The notes below the pieces were generated by a model. That model worked only from the letters and a program-made list of their open reading frames with translations. It was not told the DNA's origin and did not search any database. A stretch of DNA of 36,147 bases, taken from Paludibacteraceae bacterium (lineage in GTDB: Bacteria > Bacteroidota > Bacteroidia > Bacteroidales > Paludibacteraceae). The DNA is taken from NCBI GenBank assembly GCA_028694915.1, contig JAQVJY010000014.1, positions 1-36,147 of the forward strand. Reading direction: 5' to 3'. A program made the translations under genes and the position numbers. This document shows positions 25,195 through 34,239 of the stretch, piece by piece; position 1 is the first letter of the stretch, and each line of letters begins with the position of its first letter.

Positions 25195-26703
25195 TTATTT
25201 ATTATTGTCATCTTTCCCTATGGCTGAATTTTCTTGAATTTCACTCAATGGGATTTGATAAGTCCATCGAACATCGCCTGCTGCAATTTTCAACAAACCA
25301 TCTGGCGTTCTATGGTTAGTACCTTCGTAAGTACGATCTATACCTTTATGCAAACGTTTCAAGTCAAAGTAAGCAAAACCTTCACCCCACAATTCTATAC
25401 GACGTTGAAAAAGAACTTCATCAACCGTAATAGTTGTATTGTGCCAAGCTGTATCACGTAAAGCCATGAAAGGTTTCAAAGCTGTTGCAGCATCCGTCAT
25501 TTTGTTTTGGCGAGCCAATGCTTCCGCTTCAATCAAATACATTTCAGATGCACGCATATATACGTAATCCATCGTCCATGAACCATCCCAACCAAACTTC
25601 AAGTTTGCATAAGGACCTTGTGCACCAGCATTTGCTTGTTCTGTATTTTTTGCGGAACCGTTGAATAATCCTTTACGATAATCTGTTGCAGGAATATTAT
25701 CATATAAACGTCTATCAATGGCACGAGGTGCATAATTCAAACCAGCATACCCAGGTGTAAGGTTAGAAACATGAGAGAAAAATGAAGCATACATAGAATT
25801 AGTTTCTGAATTATGATCAAATCCCCACATCCACTCGGGTGTGGCCAATGTCATAAAACCAGAATACAATGCGGTTTTATCCATTAAAGGATACCCATTT
25901 CTTGCAGACACAGCAGCAGCTGCTGCATTATCCCAGTCACCTATCATTAAGTAATAACGTGCTAATAAACCTTGAACCACACATTGATCTATATTAATTT
26001 TTGAGTCACGAGAAAAGCCTGTAAGCATTGCATTAGCCTCATCCAAATCAGCTTTTATCATGTCTAGAATATCACCCACTGTGTTACGAGAATAATCCGT
26101 TTCTTTACCAACCTCATTTTTAGCAAAATACATAGGGACAGCTGGTAAAGAACGATCAATTTTTGAGCCAGACGCATCCGGTTCTCCAATAAATGGATTT
26201 TGGAATAATTGCACCAAATACATATAAGAGAAGGCACGTAAAGCCAATGCTTGACCATAATAAGGACGTAATTTCGATCCTGGAAGTTCAACCGCATCTT
26301 GATCAATAGCTGCAATTACACCATTTGCTTGTGAAATAGTTGTATAAAAGGTTTTCCAGATAGAAGATGGGCGACGATAGTTCTCCATACGATTATCATG
26401 TGTATAGTCGTAAGTAAACCAGTGAGAAATAGTTTGTACCATATCTTCTGTCATCAAATCAGTTGCATGCAACGTACCCATCAAATTGATATCATCATGA
26501 GCATCCGCACCACCTGCATTCCAGCTAGCTAGATACAAATAGGTGCCCGATAATGTAGAACCCAAAACTTCAGGATTTTTTGCAACAATTTCTTGATATT
26601 TGTCTCCTGTCACAGTACTTGTACCATTCACTGACAAATAATCCTCACAGGACACCAAGGATACCATGGTTAAGCCTGCTATTATTAATTTATTAAATTT
26701 CAT
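25195..26703 (-). CDS. SusD/RagB family nutrient-binding outer membrane lipoprotein
   Basis: This 502-residue protein is a typical SusD/RagB member. Lipobox SLVSC places the lipidated cysteine at 19, followed by EDYL. The helical N-terminal part includes ALALRAFSYMYLVQLFQNPF, the classical RagB/SusD TPR-like helix, and the C-terminal half has SEMYLIEAEALAR and RIELWGEGFAYFDLKRL. It lids the SusC barrel on the cell surface and captures the substrate. The neighbourhood (M6 peptidases, T9SS cargo, no glycoside hydrolases) suggests a peptide substrate, as for RagB, although a glycan cannot be excluded. It starts 18 bases after susC. Confidence 0.95.
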   Translation of the reverse strand: MKFNKLIIAGLTMVSLVSCEDYLSVNGTSTVTGDKYQEIVAKNPEVLGSTLSGTYLYLASWNAGGADAHDDINLMGTLHATDLMTEDMVQTISHWFTYDYTHDNRMENYRRPSSIWKTFYTTISQANGVIAAIDQDAVELPGSKLRPYYGQALALRAFSYMYLVQLFQNPFIGEPDASGSKIDRSLPAVPMYFAKNEVGKETDYSRNTVGDILDMIKADLDEANAMLTGFSRDSKINIDQCVVQGLLARYYLMIGDWDNAAAAAVSARNGYPLMDKTALYSGFMTLATPEWMWGFDHNSETNSMYASFFSHVSNLTPGYAGLNYAPRAIDRRLYDNIPATDYRKGLFNGSAKNTEQANAGAQGPYANLKFGWDGSWTMDYVYMRASEMYLIEAEALARQNKMTDAATALKPFMALRDTAWHNTTITVDEVLFQRRIELWGEGFAYFDLKRLHKGIDRTYEGTNHRTPDGLLKIAAGDVRWTYQIPLSEIQENSAIGKDDNNK

Positions 26704-26721
26704 ATGAATTTATTTTAAAAA

Positions 26722-29700
26722 TTAAAAACCTAATGTAATACCACCTGACACAGTAGTCATGGCTGAATAAGAGTAACCTGTTTCACCACTAAAACTCTGA
26801 CGTGGATCTAATCCCTTACGAGCAGAAACCAAAGCCAAATTATCACCTACTAGATAAACACGGAACGTTCTAATTTTGGCTTTATTCAACCACTTTTTAG
26901 GGAATGTATAACCAAATGTTATATTACGTAAGCTAAAATAGCTTGCGGAGGTCAACCAACGGTCAGCACCTTCACTAATAGATTGAGATGATGCTTGTAC
27001 ACGTGGCACATTGGTATCTGTATTCGTTGGCGTCCAACGTTTAAAAATATCTTTATGCCAGTTTTGACCGTATTCACCACCATGCATTAAGCTAGCATAG
27101 TAAGAATCATCCACATAGCCTCCCAATTGGAAAGCAGTCTGCACACTTAAATCAAAACCATAAGCGTCTAAATTGGTTGATAAACCACCATACAAATTAG
27201 GTAACGCACTTTTACCCGTTTCTAAACGAGAGGCATAACTTGTTTGAGATACAAAATAAGTACCATCAGCTAATTGTCCGTGTTCTAGACCTCCTACCGC
27301 ATTGAAATCGTCAGCATTATAATCTTCGTTTTTTACAGTGTACATAGGAGAACCTGTTTCGGCATTCACTCCTAGGTAATGATAATCATAAAAATCATAC
27401 AAAGAACCACCAACTGAACGCCAGTAACCTCCAACAGCATAACCGCCATCTTCGGCAATAGCATCAGCTTTGTCCGAAGGTAAACGCGTTAATGAATTTT
27501 TATAGGTTGTCAAGTTCAAATCAACATCCCATTTAACGTTACGAGTTTTTACAATGGTTGCACCTAATTCAATTTCAACACCTACATTACGCATATCCAT
27601 TTCATTGGTATACATCCATGAAGGAGAACCTATTGATGGAGGTAACGGTTTCGCATAAAGCATATCATTGGTTTCTTTAATAAAGAAATCAGCTTCCAAA
27701 TCAAAACGATCAAACAACCCTAATTCAAAACCTACGTTAAAGTTATTACTCTTTTCCCATGTTAAATTAGGATTTCCACGATAAGCAAAAGATGGAGAAG
27801 GCATACCATCAACACGGCTCAAGCTATATTGATCTAAATAAGGAGTAGCACCCGCTCCAAGTGCGTCATTACCTTGAGTACCATAACTCGTTTTCAATTT
27901 CAAATCATGAATAGCACTTATATCTTGTAAAAAGCTCTCTTCTTTCATACGCCAAGAAGCTCCAACAGACCAAAAATTACCCCAACGAACATCAGGATGA
28001 AAATAAGAAGAACCATCGCGGCGGAATGACGCTGACAAATAATATTTATCAGAATAATCATATTCCACACGGCTCAAGAGACCTTGTATATTGTAACCAG
28101 AAGTATATGACGATAAATCGGTAATAGTTCCTGCATTAGCAAATTCAGGATTTGTAGGGTCATAAAATTGTTGCATAGAACCAGATAAAACCTCTGTCTC
28201 ATCCATTTTTAATTCATGACCAAGCAATACATTAATGCTATGGCCATCAAAATCATGTTCATATGTCAGCAATTGGTTAGTATTAAAGGCTGCGTAACGT
28301 TGCATTGCCTTAGAACCTGTACCTCCATTTTCAATGGCATTACCATTCGTTGGCGACATAAATTCCGTCGATGAAAAATTAAATACATCATAACTTGCAT
28401 TAACCGTGAATTTAAAATCTTTCAAGAATGAAAATTCTAAATAACCACGCAAGCTCAAGTTATCAGCAATATAACGATAAATATCACTACCTAAATAAGA
28501 CAATGGATTTTGTTTAGACGCATAAGGACGACCATTTTCATCACCAAAGTCATACTTTTGATTGCCTTCAGCATCTAGAATAGCTTCACCTGTTGTTTGA
28601 TTATACAAATAAATTGGATAAATAGGTGCAATGCTTTGCGAGAACATAAACAAGTTACTATAATCTGATCCTCCTGCACTTGGGGCATCTTGACTGGTTT
28701 GTGTATAAGCAATATTAGCACCTGCTTTGAACCATTTTGTAACTTCTTGATCCACTTTTACGCGAGAGTTAAATCGCTCAAAACCAGAACCTTGAATATA
28801 TCCATTATCTTCAAGATAACCAGCTGATATATAATATGAAGATTTATCAGAACCACCACTAATATTAACATTGTATTCTTGGCGTAATCCAGTTTGAAAA
28901 GGGTCTATTGCCCAATTATCATTCCATTTTCTTTGAGTAGCATTAGGATTTATTTGACCTGTAACGGGGTCAATCAATTGATTATTCGGGACACCTTTAT
29001 ATATATTATATTTCAAATATTTGTCAATCAATTCATTTGATGCCGCAATACCAGAAGCCAAATAAGTACTACCTGAGGCTAAATACATATTACGAATAGA
29101 TTCCCACGACATTTCATAATAGTCAGCAGGATTAGAAATAATATCATACGTTGGTACGCCACGCATGTTTCCACCCACACGAGCCTCGAAATTCACTTTG
29201 GCATTGCCATCTGATCCTTTTTTGGTTGTAATCAAAATTACACCATTAGACCCACGTGCACCATACATAGAGTTTGCAGCAGCATCCTTCAATACGGTTA
29301 ATGAAGCAATATCCTGAGTAGGAATAGAATTCAAAGAACCTTCGTAAGGAATACCATCGACAACTATCAACGGGCTTTGTGATGCTGAAATTGATCCCAC
29401 ACCACGAATACGGATAGAAGCTGACTCGCCAGGCTGACCTGAACTTGAAGACACTTGCACACCCGACATGGCACCATCTAACGATTTAGAAACGTCAGAC
29501 ACCTGCATTTTTGCCAATTCTTCACCTGTCTTAGTTTGCGCAGAACCTGTAAATGCTTTTTTAGTTGAGGTACCATAAGCTACAGCAATAACCTCATCAA
29601 TTAATACGGCATCTGATTCCATTGCAATCACCATACCTTTTTTGGCCACCACTTCCGTAGTTTTTAAACCAACATATGAAACGACCAAGACAGCACCGTC

Positions 29701-29907
29701 TGAAACTTGGATTTCAAAACTGCCATCAACATCAGAGATAGTTCCTGTTGTGGTTCCCTTTACCAAAATAGTAGCACCAATAACCGGTTCATTGTCATCT
29801 AAAGAGACAACCTTACCCGAAATCGTTCTACTTTGGCCATAAACTGCGCTTGAACACAACATAAACAAGCCAGCTACCAATAGTGTTAATTTTCTCATAG
29901 ATTTCAC
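26722..29907 (-). CDS. SusC/RagA family TonB-linked outer membrane transporter
   Basis: This 1061-residue protein is the TonB-dependent barrel of the locus. A signal peptide precedes a carboxypeptidase-regulatory-like N-terminal domain (TISGKVVSLDDNEPVIGATI, DVDGSFEIQV). The plug domain follows: VSDVSKSLDGAMSGVQV, IRIRGVGSIS, PLIVVDGIPYEG and the SusC hallmark DAAANSMYGARGSNGVILIT. The rest is beta barrel and ends ...VSGGITLGF with the usual terminal phenylalanine. It pumps SusD-bound substrate across the outer membrane using TonB/ExbBD energy. It is the first gene of a four-gene operon with a clear promoter at 30004-30034. ATGs at 29907 and 29898 are both usable starts. Confidence 0.95.
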   Translation of the reverse strand: MKSMRKLTLLVAGLFMLCSSAVYGQSRTISGKVVSLDDNEPVIGATILVKGTTTGTISDVDGSFEIQVSDGAVLVVSYVGLKTTEVVAKKGMVIAMESDAVLIDEVIAVAYGTSTKKAFTGSAQTKTGEELAKMQVSDVSKSLDGAMSGVQVSSSSGQPGESASIRIRGVGSISASQSPLIVVDGIPYEGSLNSIPTQDIASLTVLKDAAANSMYGARGSNGVILITTKKGSDGNAKVNFEARVGGNMRGVPTYDIISNPADYYEMSWESIRNMYLASGSTYLASGIAASNELIDKYLKYNIYKGVPNNQLIDPVTGQINPNATQRKWNDNWAIDPFQTGLRQEYNVNISGGSDKSSYYISAGYLEDNGYIQGSGFERFNSRVKVDQEVTKWFKAGANIAYTQTSQDAPSAGGSDYSNLFMFSQSIAPIYPIYLYNQTTGEAILDAEGNQKYDFGDENGRPYASKQNPLSYLGSDIYRYIADNLSLRGYLEFSFLKDFKFTVNASYDVFNFSSTEFMSPTNGNAIENGGTGSKAMQRYAAFNTNQLLTYEHDFDGHSINVLLGHELKMDETEVLSGSMQQFYDPTNPEFANAGTITDLSSYTSGYNIQGLLSRVEYDYSDKYYLSASFRRDGSSYFHPDVRWGNFWSVGASWRMKEESFLQDISAIHDLKLKTSYGTQGNDALGAGATPYLDQYSLSRVDGMPSPSFAYRGNPNLTWEKSNNFNVGFELGLFDRFDLEADFFIKETNDMLYAKPLPPSIGSPSWMYTNEMDMRNVGVEIELGATIVKTRNVKWDVDLNLTTYKNSLTRLPSDKADAIAEDGGYAVGGYWRSVGGSLYDFYDYHYLGVNAETGSPMYTVKNEDYNADDFNAVGGLEHGQLADGTYFVSQTSYASRLETGKSALPNLYGGLSTNLDAYGFDLSVQTAFQLGGYVDDSYYASLMHGGEYGQNWHKDIFKRWTPTNTDTNVPRVQASSQSISEGADRWLTSASYFSLRNITFGYTFPKKWLNKAKIRTFRVYLVGDNLALVSARKGLDPRQSFSGETGYSYSAMTTVSGGITLGF

Positions 29908-30003
29908 CTTTTGTAGAATAAATAACTGTTTGAATTAATATAAAAATTGTTTTGTAATTACAATCTGTAACTTAAAAATTTACGTAGAAAGCTTTTAACC
30001 TCA

Positions 30004-30034
30004 CAAAGTTAAACTATTGCCCCATACAAAACAA
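30004..30034 (-). promoter_or_regulatory. Promoter of the susCD operon
   Basis: On the minus strand TTG (30034-30032) is followed after 20 bases by TAACTTTG (30011-30004). The leader before the ATG at 29907 would be about 90 bases. No anti-sigma/sigma pair or hybrid two-component regulator is next to the locus. Confidence 0.7.
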
Positions 30035-30306
30035 GAGTTTCAAAGAGAAAAGTCAAAAAAAATAACTTTTTATATACTTATAGAAAAAAAATAACACTAT
30101 CATTTATCGTTTTATAATAAATGATTTTTAATAAAAATTTATAAATCAACGAGTTATAAAAAATGAAGAAAAACGAGCATTTTTAAGCAAAAAAGAAGAA
30201 AAAAACGACATTTAAGCTTATTTCTTATGCTAAAAAACATATTTTATAGACAAGCGAGAAGCTGAAAGTTTCAATTTTAACACTTTATTCAGACTCACAA
30301 AAGGAC
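30035..30306. other. Very AT-rich region upstream of the susCD promoter
   Basis: No gene is seen. The stretch is dominated by A and T runs and may act as an upstream promoter element or a bent region. It lies between the susCD promoter and the terminator of the HAD gene. Confidence 0.5.
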
Positions 30307-30354
30307 AAAAAGAGTCACTTTTTTGTTATAAGAAATAAAAAACAGGCTCTTTTT
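30307..30354 (-). terminator. Terminator after the HAD phosphatase gene
   Basis: AAAAAGAGTC (30307-30316) pairs with GGCTCTTTTT (30345-30354), using one G-T pair. A further TTTTTT/AAAAAA pairing inside narrows the loop. On the minus strand the stem ends in a T run. Confidence 0.6.
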
Positions 30355-30365
30355 TTGTGATTTAT

Positions 30366-31058
30366 TTATAAAAATGCGAAAATCTCTTTCAAATTGATAA
30401 TAGTTTGAGGTTTATTGTCAATTGACGAACCGTTTCTGTTAAAATGAAGCGCATCTATACCAAACTGACGAGCTCCCACAATGTCCACTTCATAATTATC
30501 GCCAACTAGTATTACTTGACTAACATTGGCAGCACTTTTTTCGAGGGCGTGCTCAAAAAAACGTGGATCTGGCTTCATAAAGCCCACCTCTTGCGATAGC
30601 ACAATGGTGTCAAAATAATGCAGAAGTCCACTGTTACGTAATTTATCATACTGCACATCGCGAAAACCATTCGACACAATGGTCAAATGATACGCATGAG
30701 CGCGTAATTCGTCAAGTACTTCTTGAGCGTGCGGTATCAATTTTGTTTTGGTAATCATAATCGCCAAAAAATCAGTACTCAATAGTCGTGCAAAGGCTTT
30801 ATTGTGAACACCGACCAAACGTAAAGGATAACTAAAACGCTCGAGACTTAAAAACTCTTTAGTAATAGTACCAGCACCATACAACCCCCACAATTCCAAA
30901 TTTTTAGGTTCGTACAACTGATAAAAATGGTCGAAAGAGGTAAAATAACGATGTAATTGATGTTTCTCGAACAAATCCATGAGCGCCTCATGTGCATTGT
31001 AACGAAAATCCCACAAGGTATCATCCAAATCGAAAAACAAATGTGTATAACGTGCCAT
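30366..31058 (-). CDS. HAD-family hydrolase, YjjG-type nucleotidase
   Basis: From the ATG at 31058 the protein has 230 residues and begins MARYTHLFFDLDDTLW. This start places the first HAD motif DLDDT at residues 10-14 (nucleophile D10, acid D12), the usual position; eight extra upstream residues are possible but overlap the preceding terminator. Motif II is the serine in TIVSNGF, motif III the lysine before PDPRFFEHAL and motif IV VGDNYEVDIVGA. The helical cap after motif I is C1 type. YjjG-like enzymes dephosphorylate non-canonical pyrimidine nucleotides and so clean the nucleotide pool; substrate is inferred from similarity only. It is separated from the upstream lipoprotein gene by a strong terminator, so it probably has its own promoter, which I did not find. 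Confidence 0.88.
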   Translation of the reverse strand: MARYTHLFFDLDDTLWDFRYNAHEALMDLFEKHQLHRYFTSFDHFYQLYEPKNLELWGLYGAGTITKEFLSLERFSYPLRLVGVHNKAFARLLSTDFLAIMITKTKLIPHAQEVLDELRAHAYHLTIVSNGFRDVQYDKLRNSGLLHYFDTIVLSQEVGFMKPDPRFFEHALEKSAANVSQVILVGDNYEVDIVGARQFGIDALHFNRNGSSIDNKPQTIINLKEIFAFL

Positions 31059-31076
31059 AACTCTACAAATAAAAAA

Positions 31077-31113
31077 AAGCAAGCAAAGCGTACATAATCC
31101 ACTTTGCTTGCTT
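31077..31113 (-). terminator. Terminator after the coiled-coil lipoprotein gene
   Basis: A perfect 12-bp stem (31077-31088 with 31102-31113) around a 13-base loop, followed on the minus strand by at least seven T residues. It lies 22 bases after the lipoprotein stop. Confidence 0.92.
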
Positions 31114-31135
31114 ACATATTACTTAAAATGGAATT

Positions 31136-32002
31136 TTAATCAACTTCAATAACTAAATATTTAGATACACTCCAAAAGGCCTTGGTATCTGTAATATATA
31201 ATGTGTATTGACCATCTTTAAGTTCCAAACGATAAGCCGTTTTAGGATGATTGGTCAACATTATAACACGTTTAGCATAAAGCGGAATCTCTTTGACCTC
31301 ACGCGCATCAATTTTCACAAAGTAATCTTTATTAAAATCGCTTTGCAATACTTTAGTAGGAGAAACCAAACCATCTGTTGAAATAATTTTTTGTGTTTTC
31401 AACTCTTTACGCGTACCAAATACGTACCAAGCAGCGTGTAAAGCTTCATCTTGACGAGCAATGGTTTGTTGACGTTGTTCATTTTGACTACGTAAATCAT
31501 TCACATCGGTACGAAGTCCCTCAATAGAAGCATCCTGTTGGGCTATTAAGGCATCTTTTTGTGATAATTGCGACAACAACGTATCAATGGTACTATTTTG
31601 TTGCTCCACCAAAAGCGTTAAACGTTTCACCGATGAATCCAGTTCTTTAATTTTCAATCCGCTACGTCTCAAATCTTTATTCAAACGATCAATTTCAGCT
31701 TGATTCTTTTGAACAATCTCAGTCACCAAAGCGATATTTTTGTTGATACGTTCAGCTTGATCAATTTCGATACCTTCGCTATTACTCTGCAACGAAAGAT
31801 ATCCTTCAATCTCTTTCACGCGATCCAAATTTTGTTCGATATCATTCATCGTTTTCAGATACGTATTCACTTCTCGCTCTATTTGCGATTTGGCTAAACG
31901 TAACGAATCGTTTTCCGAGCGTAACTCTTGGACTTCGGAAGTCATAAACGAACATGCCGTAAATAGTGGCAAACAAACAAAAGCAATCAAAAGCTTTTTC
32001 AT
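31136..32002 (-). CDS. Coiled-coil lipoprotein with conserved C-terminal domain (Cbp1-like)
   Basis: This 288-residue protein has lipobox FTAC (cysteine 17) and then a long charged, heptad-like region from about 22 to 190 (many leucines spaced by E, K, Q and D), predicted to form a coiled coil. A compact C-terminal domain of about 95 residues follows, starting with WYVFGTRKELK and including NKDYFVKIDAREVKEIPLY and FWSVSKYLVIEV. This arrangement is widespread in Bacteroidales; I recall it annotated as a Cbp1-type collagen-binding adhesin, but that name may reflect only distant similarity. An unusually good Shine-Dalgarno-like AAAGGAG lies about 10 bases before the ATG. It follows rsmI by 46 bases. 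Confidence 0.8.
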   Translation of the reverse strand: MKKLLIAFVCLPLFTACSFMTSEVQELRSENDSLRLAKSQIEREVNTYLKTMNDIEQNLDRVKEIEGYLSLQSNSEGIEIDQAERINKNIALVTEIVQKNQAEIDRLNKDLRRSGLKIKELDSSVKRLTLLVEQQNSTIDTLLSQLSQKDALIAQQDASIEGLRTDVNDLRSQNEQRQQTIARQDEALHAAWYVFGTRKELKTQKIISTDGLVSPTKVLQSDFNKDYFVKIDAREVKEIPLYAKRVIMLTNHPKTAYRLELKDGQYTLYITDTKAFWSVSKYLVIEVD

Positions 32003-32048
32003 GTTATAAATCTCCTTTTTAAAAACGTAAGTATACTAAACTGTGAAA

Positions 32049-32723
32049 TTATTTATTGCAACCTTCAACCACCATCACAAATTCGCCTTTAGGTGGATTT
32101 TCTGTAAAATGAACAATTAATTCTGAGAGCGTGCCTCGCACGGTCTCTTCAAATTTTTTTGAAATTTCGCGTGAAACCGATGCTTTACGCTCAGCGCCCC
32201 AATATTCGGCCATTTGCTCCAATGTTTTTACAATACGAAATGGCGATTCGTAAAAAATCATGGTGCGCTCCTCTGCAGCCAACTCTTTAAATTTAGTTTG
32301 ACGCCCTTTTTTCTGAGGTAAAAAACCTTCGAAACAAAAACGGTCATTAGGTAAACCCGAATTGACTAATGCTGGAACAAACGCTGTGGCGCCTGGCAAA
32401 CATTCCACGTCCACGTCGTGAGCCACACAAGCACGAACTAATAAAAAACCTGGGTCTGAAATAGCTGGCGTGCCCGCATCTGAAATTAAAGCCACCGTTG
32501 TACCTTGCTGAATACGTTCCACCAAATGTTCAACGGTTTTATGTTCGTTGAATTTATGATGTGACGTCATCGGTGTGTGAATATCAAAGTGTTTCAAAAG
32601 AACTGAGGAGGTACGCGTATCTTCAGCCAAAATAAGATCTACTTCGTTGAGCACACGAACGGCACGCATAGTCATATCTTCCAAATTGCCGACAGGAGTT
32701 GGTACTACGTATAATTTACTCAA
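32049..32723 (-). CDS. rsmI: 16S rRNA (cytidine-1402-2'-O)-methyltransferase
   Basis: This 224-residue protein is a SAM-dependent tetrapyrrole methylase-fold enzyme of the RsmI type, which 2'-O-methylates C1402 of 16S rRNA in the decoding centre. The N-terminus LYVVPTPVGNLEDMTMRAVRV is diagnostic. SHHKFNE, ISDAGTPAISDPG (SAM binding) and LPGATAFVPALVNSGLP follow in order, then FEGFLPQKKG. The length is at the short end because the C-terminal extension seen in some species is absent. It lies 22 bases after the uncharacterised gene at 32746-33441 and is probably in its operon. Confidence 0.95.
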   Translation of the reverse strand: MSKLYVVPTPVGNLEDMTMRAVRVLNEVDLILAEDTRTSSVLLKHFDIHTPMTSHHKFNEHKTVEHLVERIQQGTTVALISDAGTPAISDPGFLLVRACVAHDVDVECLPGATAFVPALVNSGLPNDRFCFEGFLPQKKGRQTKFKELAAEERTMIFYESPFRIVKTLEQMAEYWGAERKASVSREISKKFEETVRGTLSELIVHFTENPPKGEFVMVVEGCNK

Positions 32724-32745
32724 AGCGTTTTATAATTAAACGTGA

Positions 32746-33441
32746 TTAATTAGTGTAACGACGTTGCAATAACGTCATAAAATCCACCACATTATCATCA
32801 TCAGCTACCCACTTAAAATGTTTAGCCAAATAATCTTGAGCTTTTTCCAACGTATCCAACTGGTTTAAATCGCTCAATACTTGGTTCATTTTTTCACCAT
32901 TACCATCAAATAATTCGCGTTGAAAGCGAAAACGATCGGCAATACTGATAGCTTGTTTAATATCTTGAATAGGTTGTTTCGCAATGGTTGATCCTAATGA
33001 TTCATCCGATTTTAAAAGTGAGTCGCTCACCGTAGCTGTTTTGTGAATCGTCTCGGCCACAATATGTTGTGTGGTTTGTTCTGTAACCACAGATGTTACG
33101 TGTTCCACGTGCTCTTCAACCACCGCTGTCTCTTCCGATTGGGTCATCTCTGTGGTAGTTTCAGTCACAATTACAGTTTCTAACACAGCTTCTGGCTGTG
33201 GCTTTTCTTCCACTTTTGCCACCACTGGAATAGGCTCTGGTTTTTTCTCAGCAACAACTTCCACAACAGGCAATGTCGCTTTAGGCAAATTCAATAAGCA
33301 TTCGCGTAAATTATCGGCCTTAGCTACAGCTAAATCAAGCAATGTTTTTGGGAATTCAGGCATTTCAGAGAAGCCCTTGGTAAGTGTTTGCAACTCATTG
33401 ATTTCCTTTTCAATAAGTACAATTAACGTTTCTCTTGTCAT
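32746..33441 (-). CDS. Uncharacterised Bacteroidales protein with a low-complexity linker
   Basis: I start this gene at the ATG at 33441 (231 residues), as a longer reading from 33564 adds a hydrophobic run that crosses the promoter region. Residues 1-55 form a helical N-terminal part (MTRETLIVLIEKEINELQTL). A middle stretch of roughly 100 residues is rich in V, E, T and P and looks disordered. The C-terminal 75 residues are compact and conserved-looking: DIKQAISIADRFRFQRELFDG, then DYLAKHFKW and DFMTLLQRRY. I recall similar C-terminal domains in other Bacteroidales proteins without a known function. No signal peptide is present. It is first in the operon with rsmI and the coiled-coil lipoprotein. 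Confidence 0.75.
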   Translation of the reverse strand: MTRETLIVLIEKEINELQTLTKGFSEMPEFPKTLLDLAVAKADNLRECLLNLPKATLPVVEVVAEKKPEPIPVVAKVEEKPQPEAVLETVIVTETTTEMTQSEETAVVEEHVEHVTSVVTEQTTQHIVAETIHKTATVSDSLLKSDESLGSTIAKQPIQDIKQAISIADRFRFQRELFDGNGEKMNQVLSDLNQLDTLEKAQDYLAKHFKWVADDDNVVDFMTLLQRRYTN

Positions 33442-33480
33442 AATTCCTGTGATTTTTAATAAACAAATATTGAATTTTAC

Positions 33481-33517
33481 TATCTTTGCAAGCAACAAAA
33501 TTAGTGCCACAAAGATA
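33481..33517. promoter_or_regulatory. Face-to-face -7 elements between tdk and the uncharacterised gene
   Basis: TATCTTTG on the plus strand (33481-33488) and the same box on the minus strand (33517-33510) point towards each other, separated by 21 bases. The plus element can serve tdk and the minus element the 33441 gene. Neither has a clear TTG box at 20 bases. The inverted repeat could also be an operator. Confidence 0.5.
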
Positions 33518-33598
33518 CTACTTTTCGAGACAATTTTAAACATTGAAAAAAAGATTTTTAGCACCTAACAAAAACTTTAATCTCAGCCTCTTAAACAC

Positions 33599-34186
33599 AT
33601 GAATTTTTTTGAATCAAATATCCATTCTGGCAAAAAACGCGGGAGTATTGAGGTCGTTTGCGGCTCCATGTTTTCAGGTAAAACCGAAGAGCTTATTCGC
33701 CGTTTAAAACGTGCCAAAATTGCCAAACAACGCGTTGAAATTTTCAAACCGTGCATTGACACACGCTACTCTGATACAGAAGTTGTTAGCCACGACCATA
33801 CGAGCATTAACTCCACACCCGTAGATTCGTCACAAAACATTTTGCTGATGACTGGCGATGTGGACGTAATTGGTATTGATGAAGCCCAATTTTTTGATGA
33901 AGGATTAACAGAAGTTTGTAACACGTTGGCCAATCAAGGTTTTAGAGTGATTATTGCCGGACTTGATATGGATTTTAGAGGCGTTCCATTTGGTCCGATG
34001 CCTGCGCTCATGGCTATTGCCGATGATGTAACCAAAGTACATGCCATTTGTGTGCGTTGTGGTTCGCCCGCTTACATTTCTCACCGTTTGGTGGCTGGCG
34101 AAAGTCAAGTATTATTAGGAGAAACTGATAAATATGAACCTATCTGTCGCCAATGTTATAACGAGTTAGCGGAAGAAGAACGATAA
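33599..34186 (+). CDS. tdk: Thymidine kinase
   Basis: This 195-residue type II thymidine kinase phosphorylates thymidine in the salvage pathway. The P-loop GSMFSGKT lies at 22-29, the catalytic glutamate is E95 in DEAQFF, and [13 protein letters not shown] follows at 121-133. The structural zinc site has C151, C154, C183 and C186. The length is normal for the family. The start at 33599 gives the usual short N-terminal extension before the P-loop strand. It stands alone on the plus strand, with a -7 box at 33481-33488 and a bidirectional terminator after it. Confidence 0.96.
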   Translation: MNFFESNIHSGKKRGSIEVVCGSMFSGKTEELIRRLKRAKIAKQRVEIFKPCIDTRYSDTEVVSHDHTSINSTPVDSSQNILLMTGDVDVIGIDEAQFFDEGLTEVCNTLANQGFRVIIAGLDMDFRGVPFGPMPALMAIADDVTKVHAICVRCGSPAYISHRLVAGESQVLLGETDKYEPICRQCYNELAEEER

Positions 34187-34205
34187 AAATAGCACAAACA
34201 TAAAC

Positions 34206-34239
34206 AAAGAGGTTGATTTTTTTACGAATCAACCTCTTT
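34206..34239. terminator. Bidirectional terminator between tdk and the helicase gene
   Basis: A perfect 13-bp stem (34206-34218 with 34227-34239) around an 8-base loop, with a T run to the right. Its right arm contains the TGA stop codon of the helicase gene on the minus strand. Confidence 0.9.

Noticed and set aside
33442..33564. Longer N-terminus for the uncharacterised gene, which would add a membrane-like segment
   Set aside because: The added part covers the -7 element and promoter gap, and the internal ATG at 33441 begins a normal soluble helix.
33071..33568. 165-codon plus-strand frame opposite the uncharacterised gene
   Set aside because: The S/T/V-rich translation is the antisense reading of the E/V/T-rich linker; such repetitive linkers often leave the opposite strand open.
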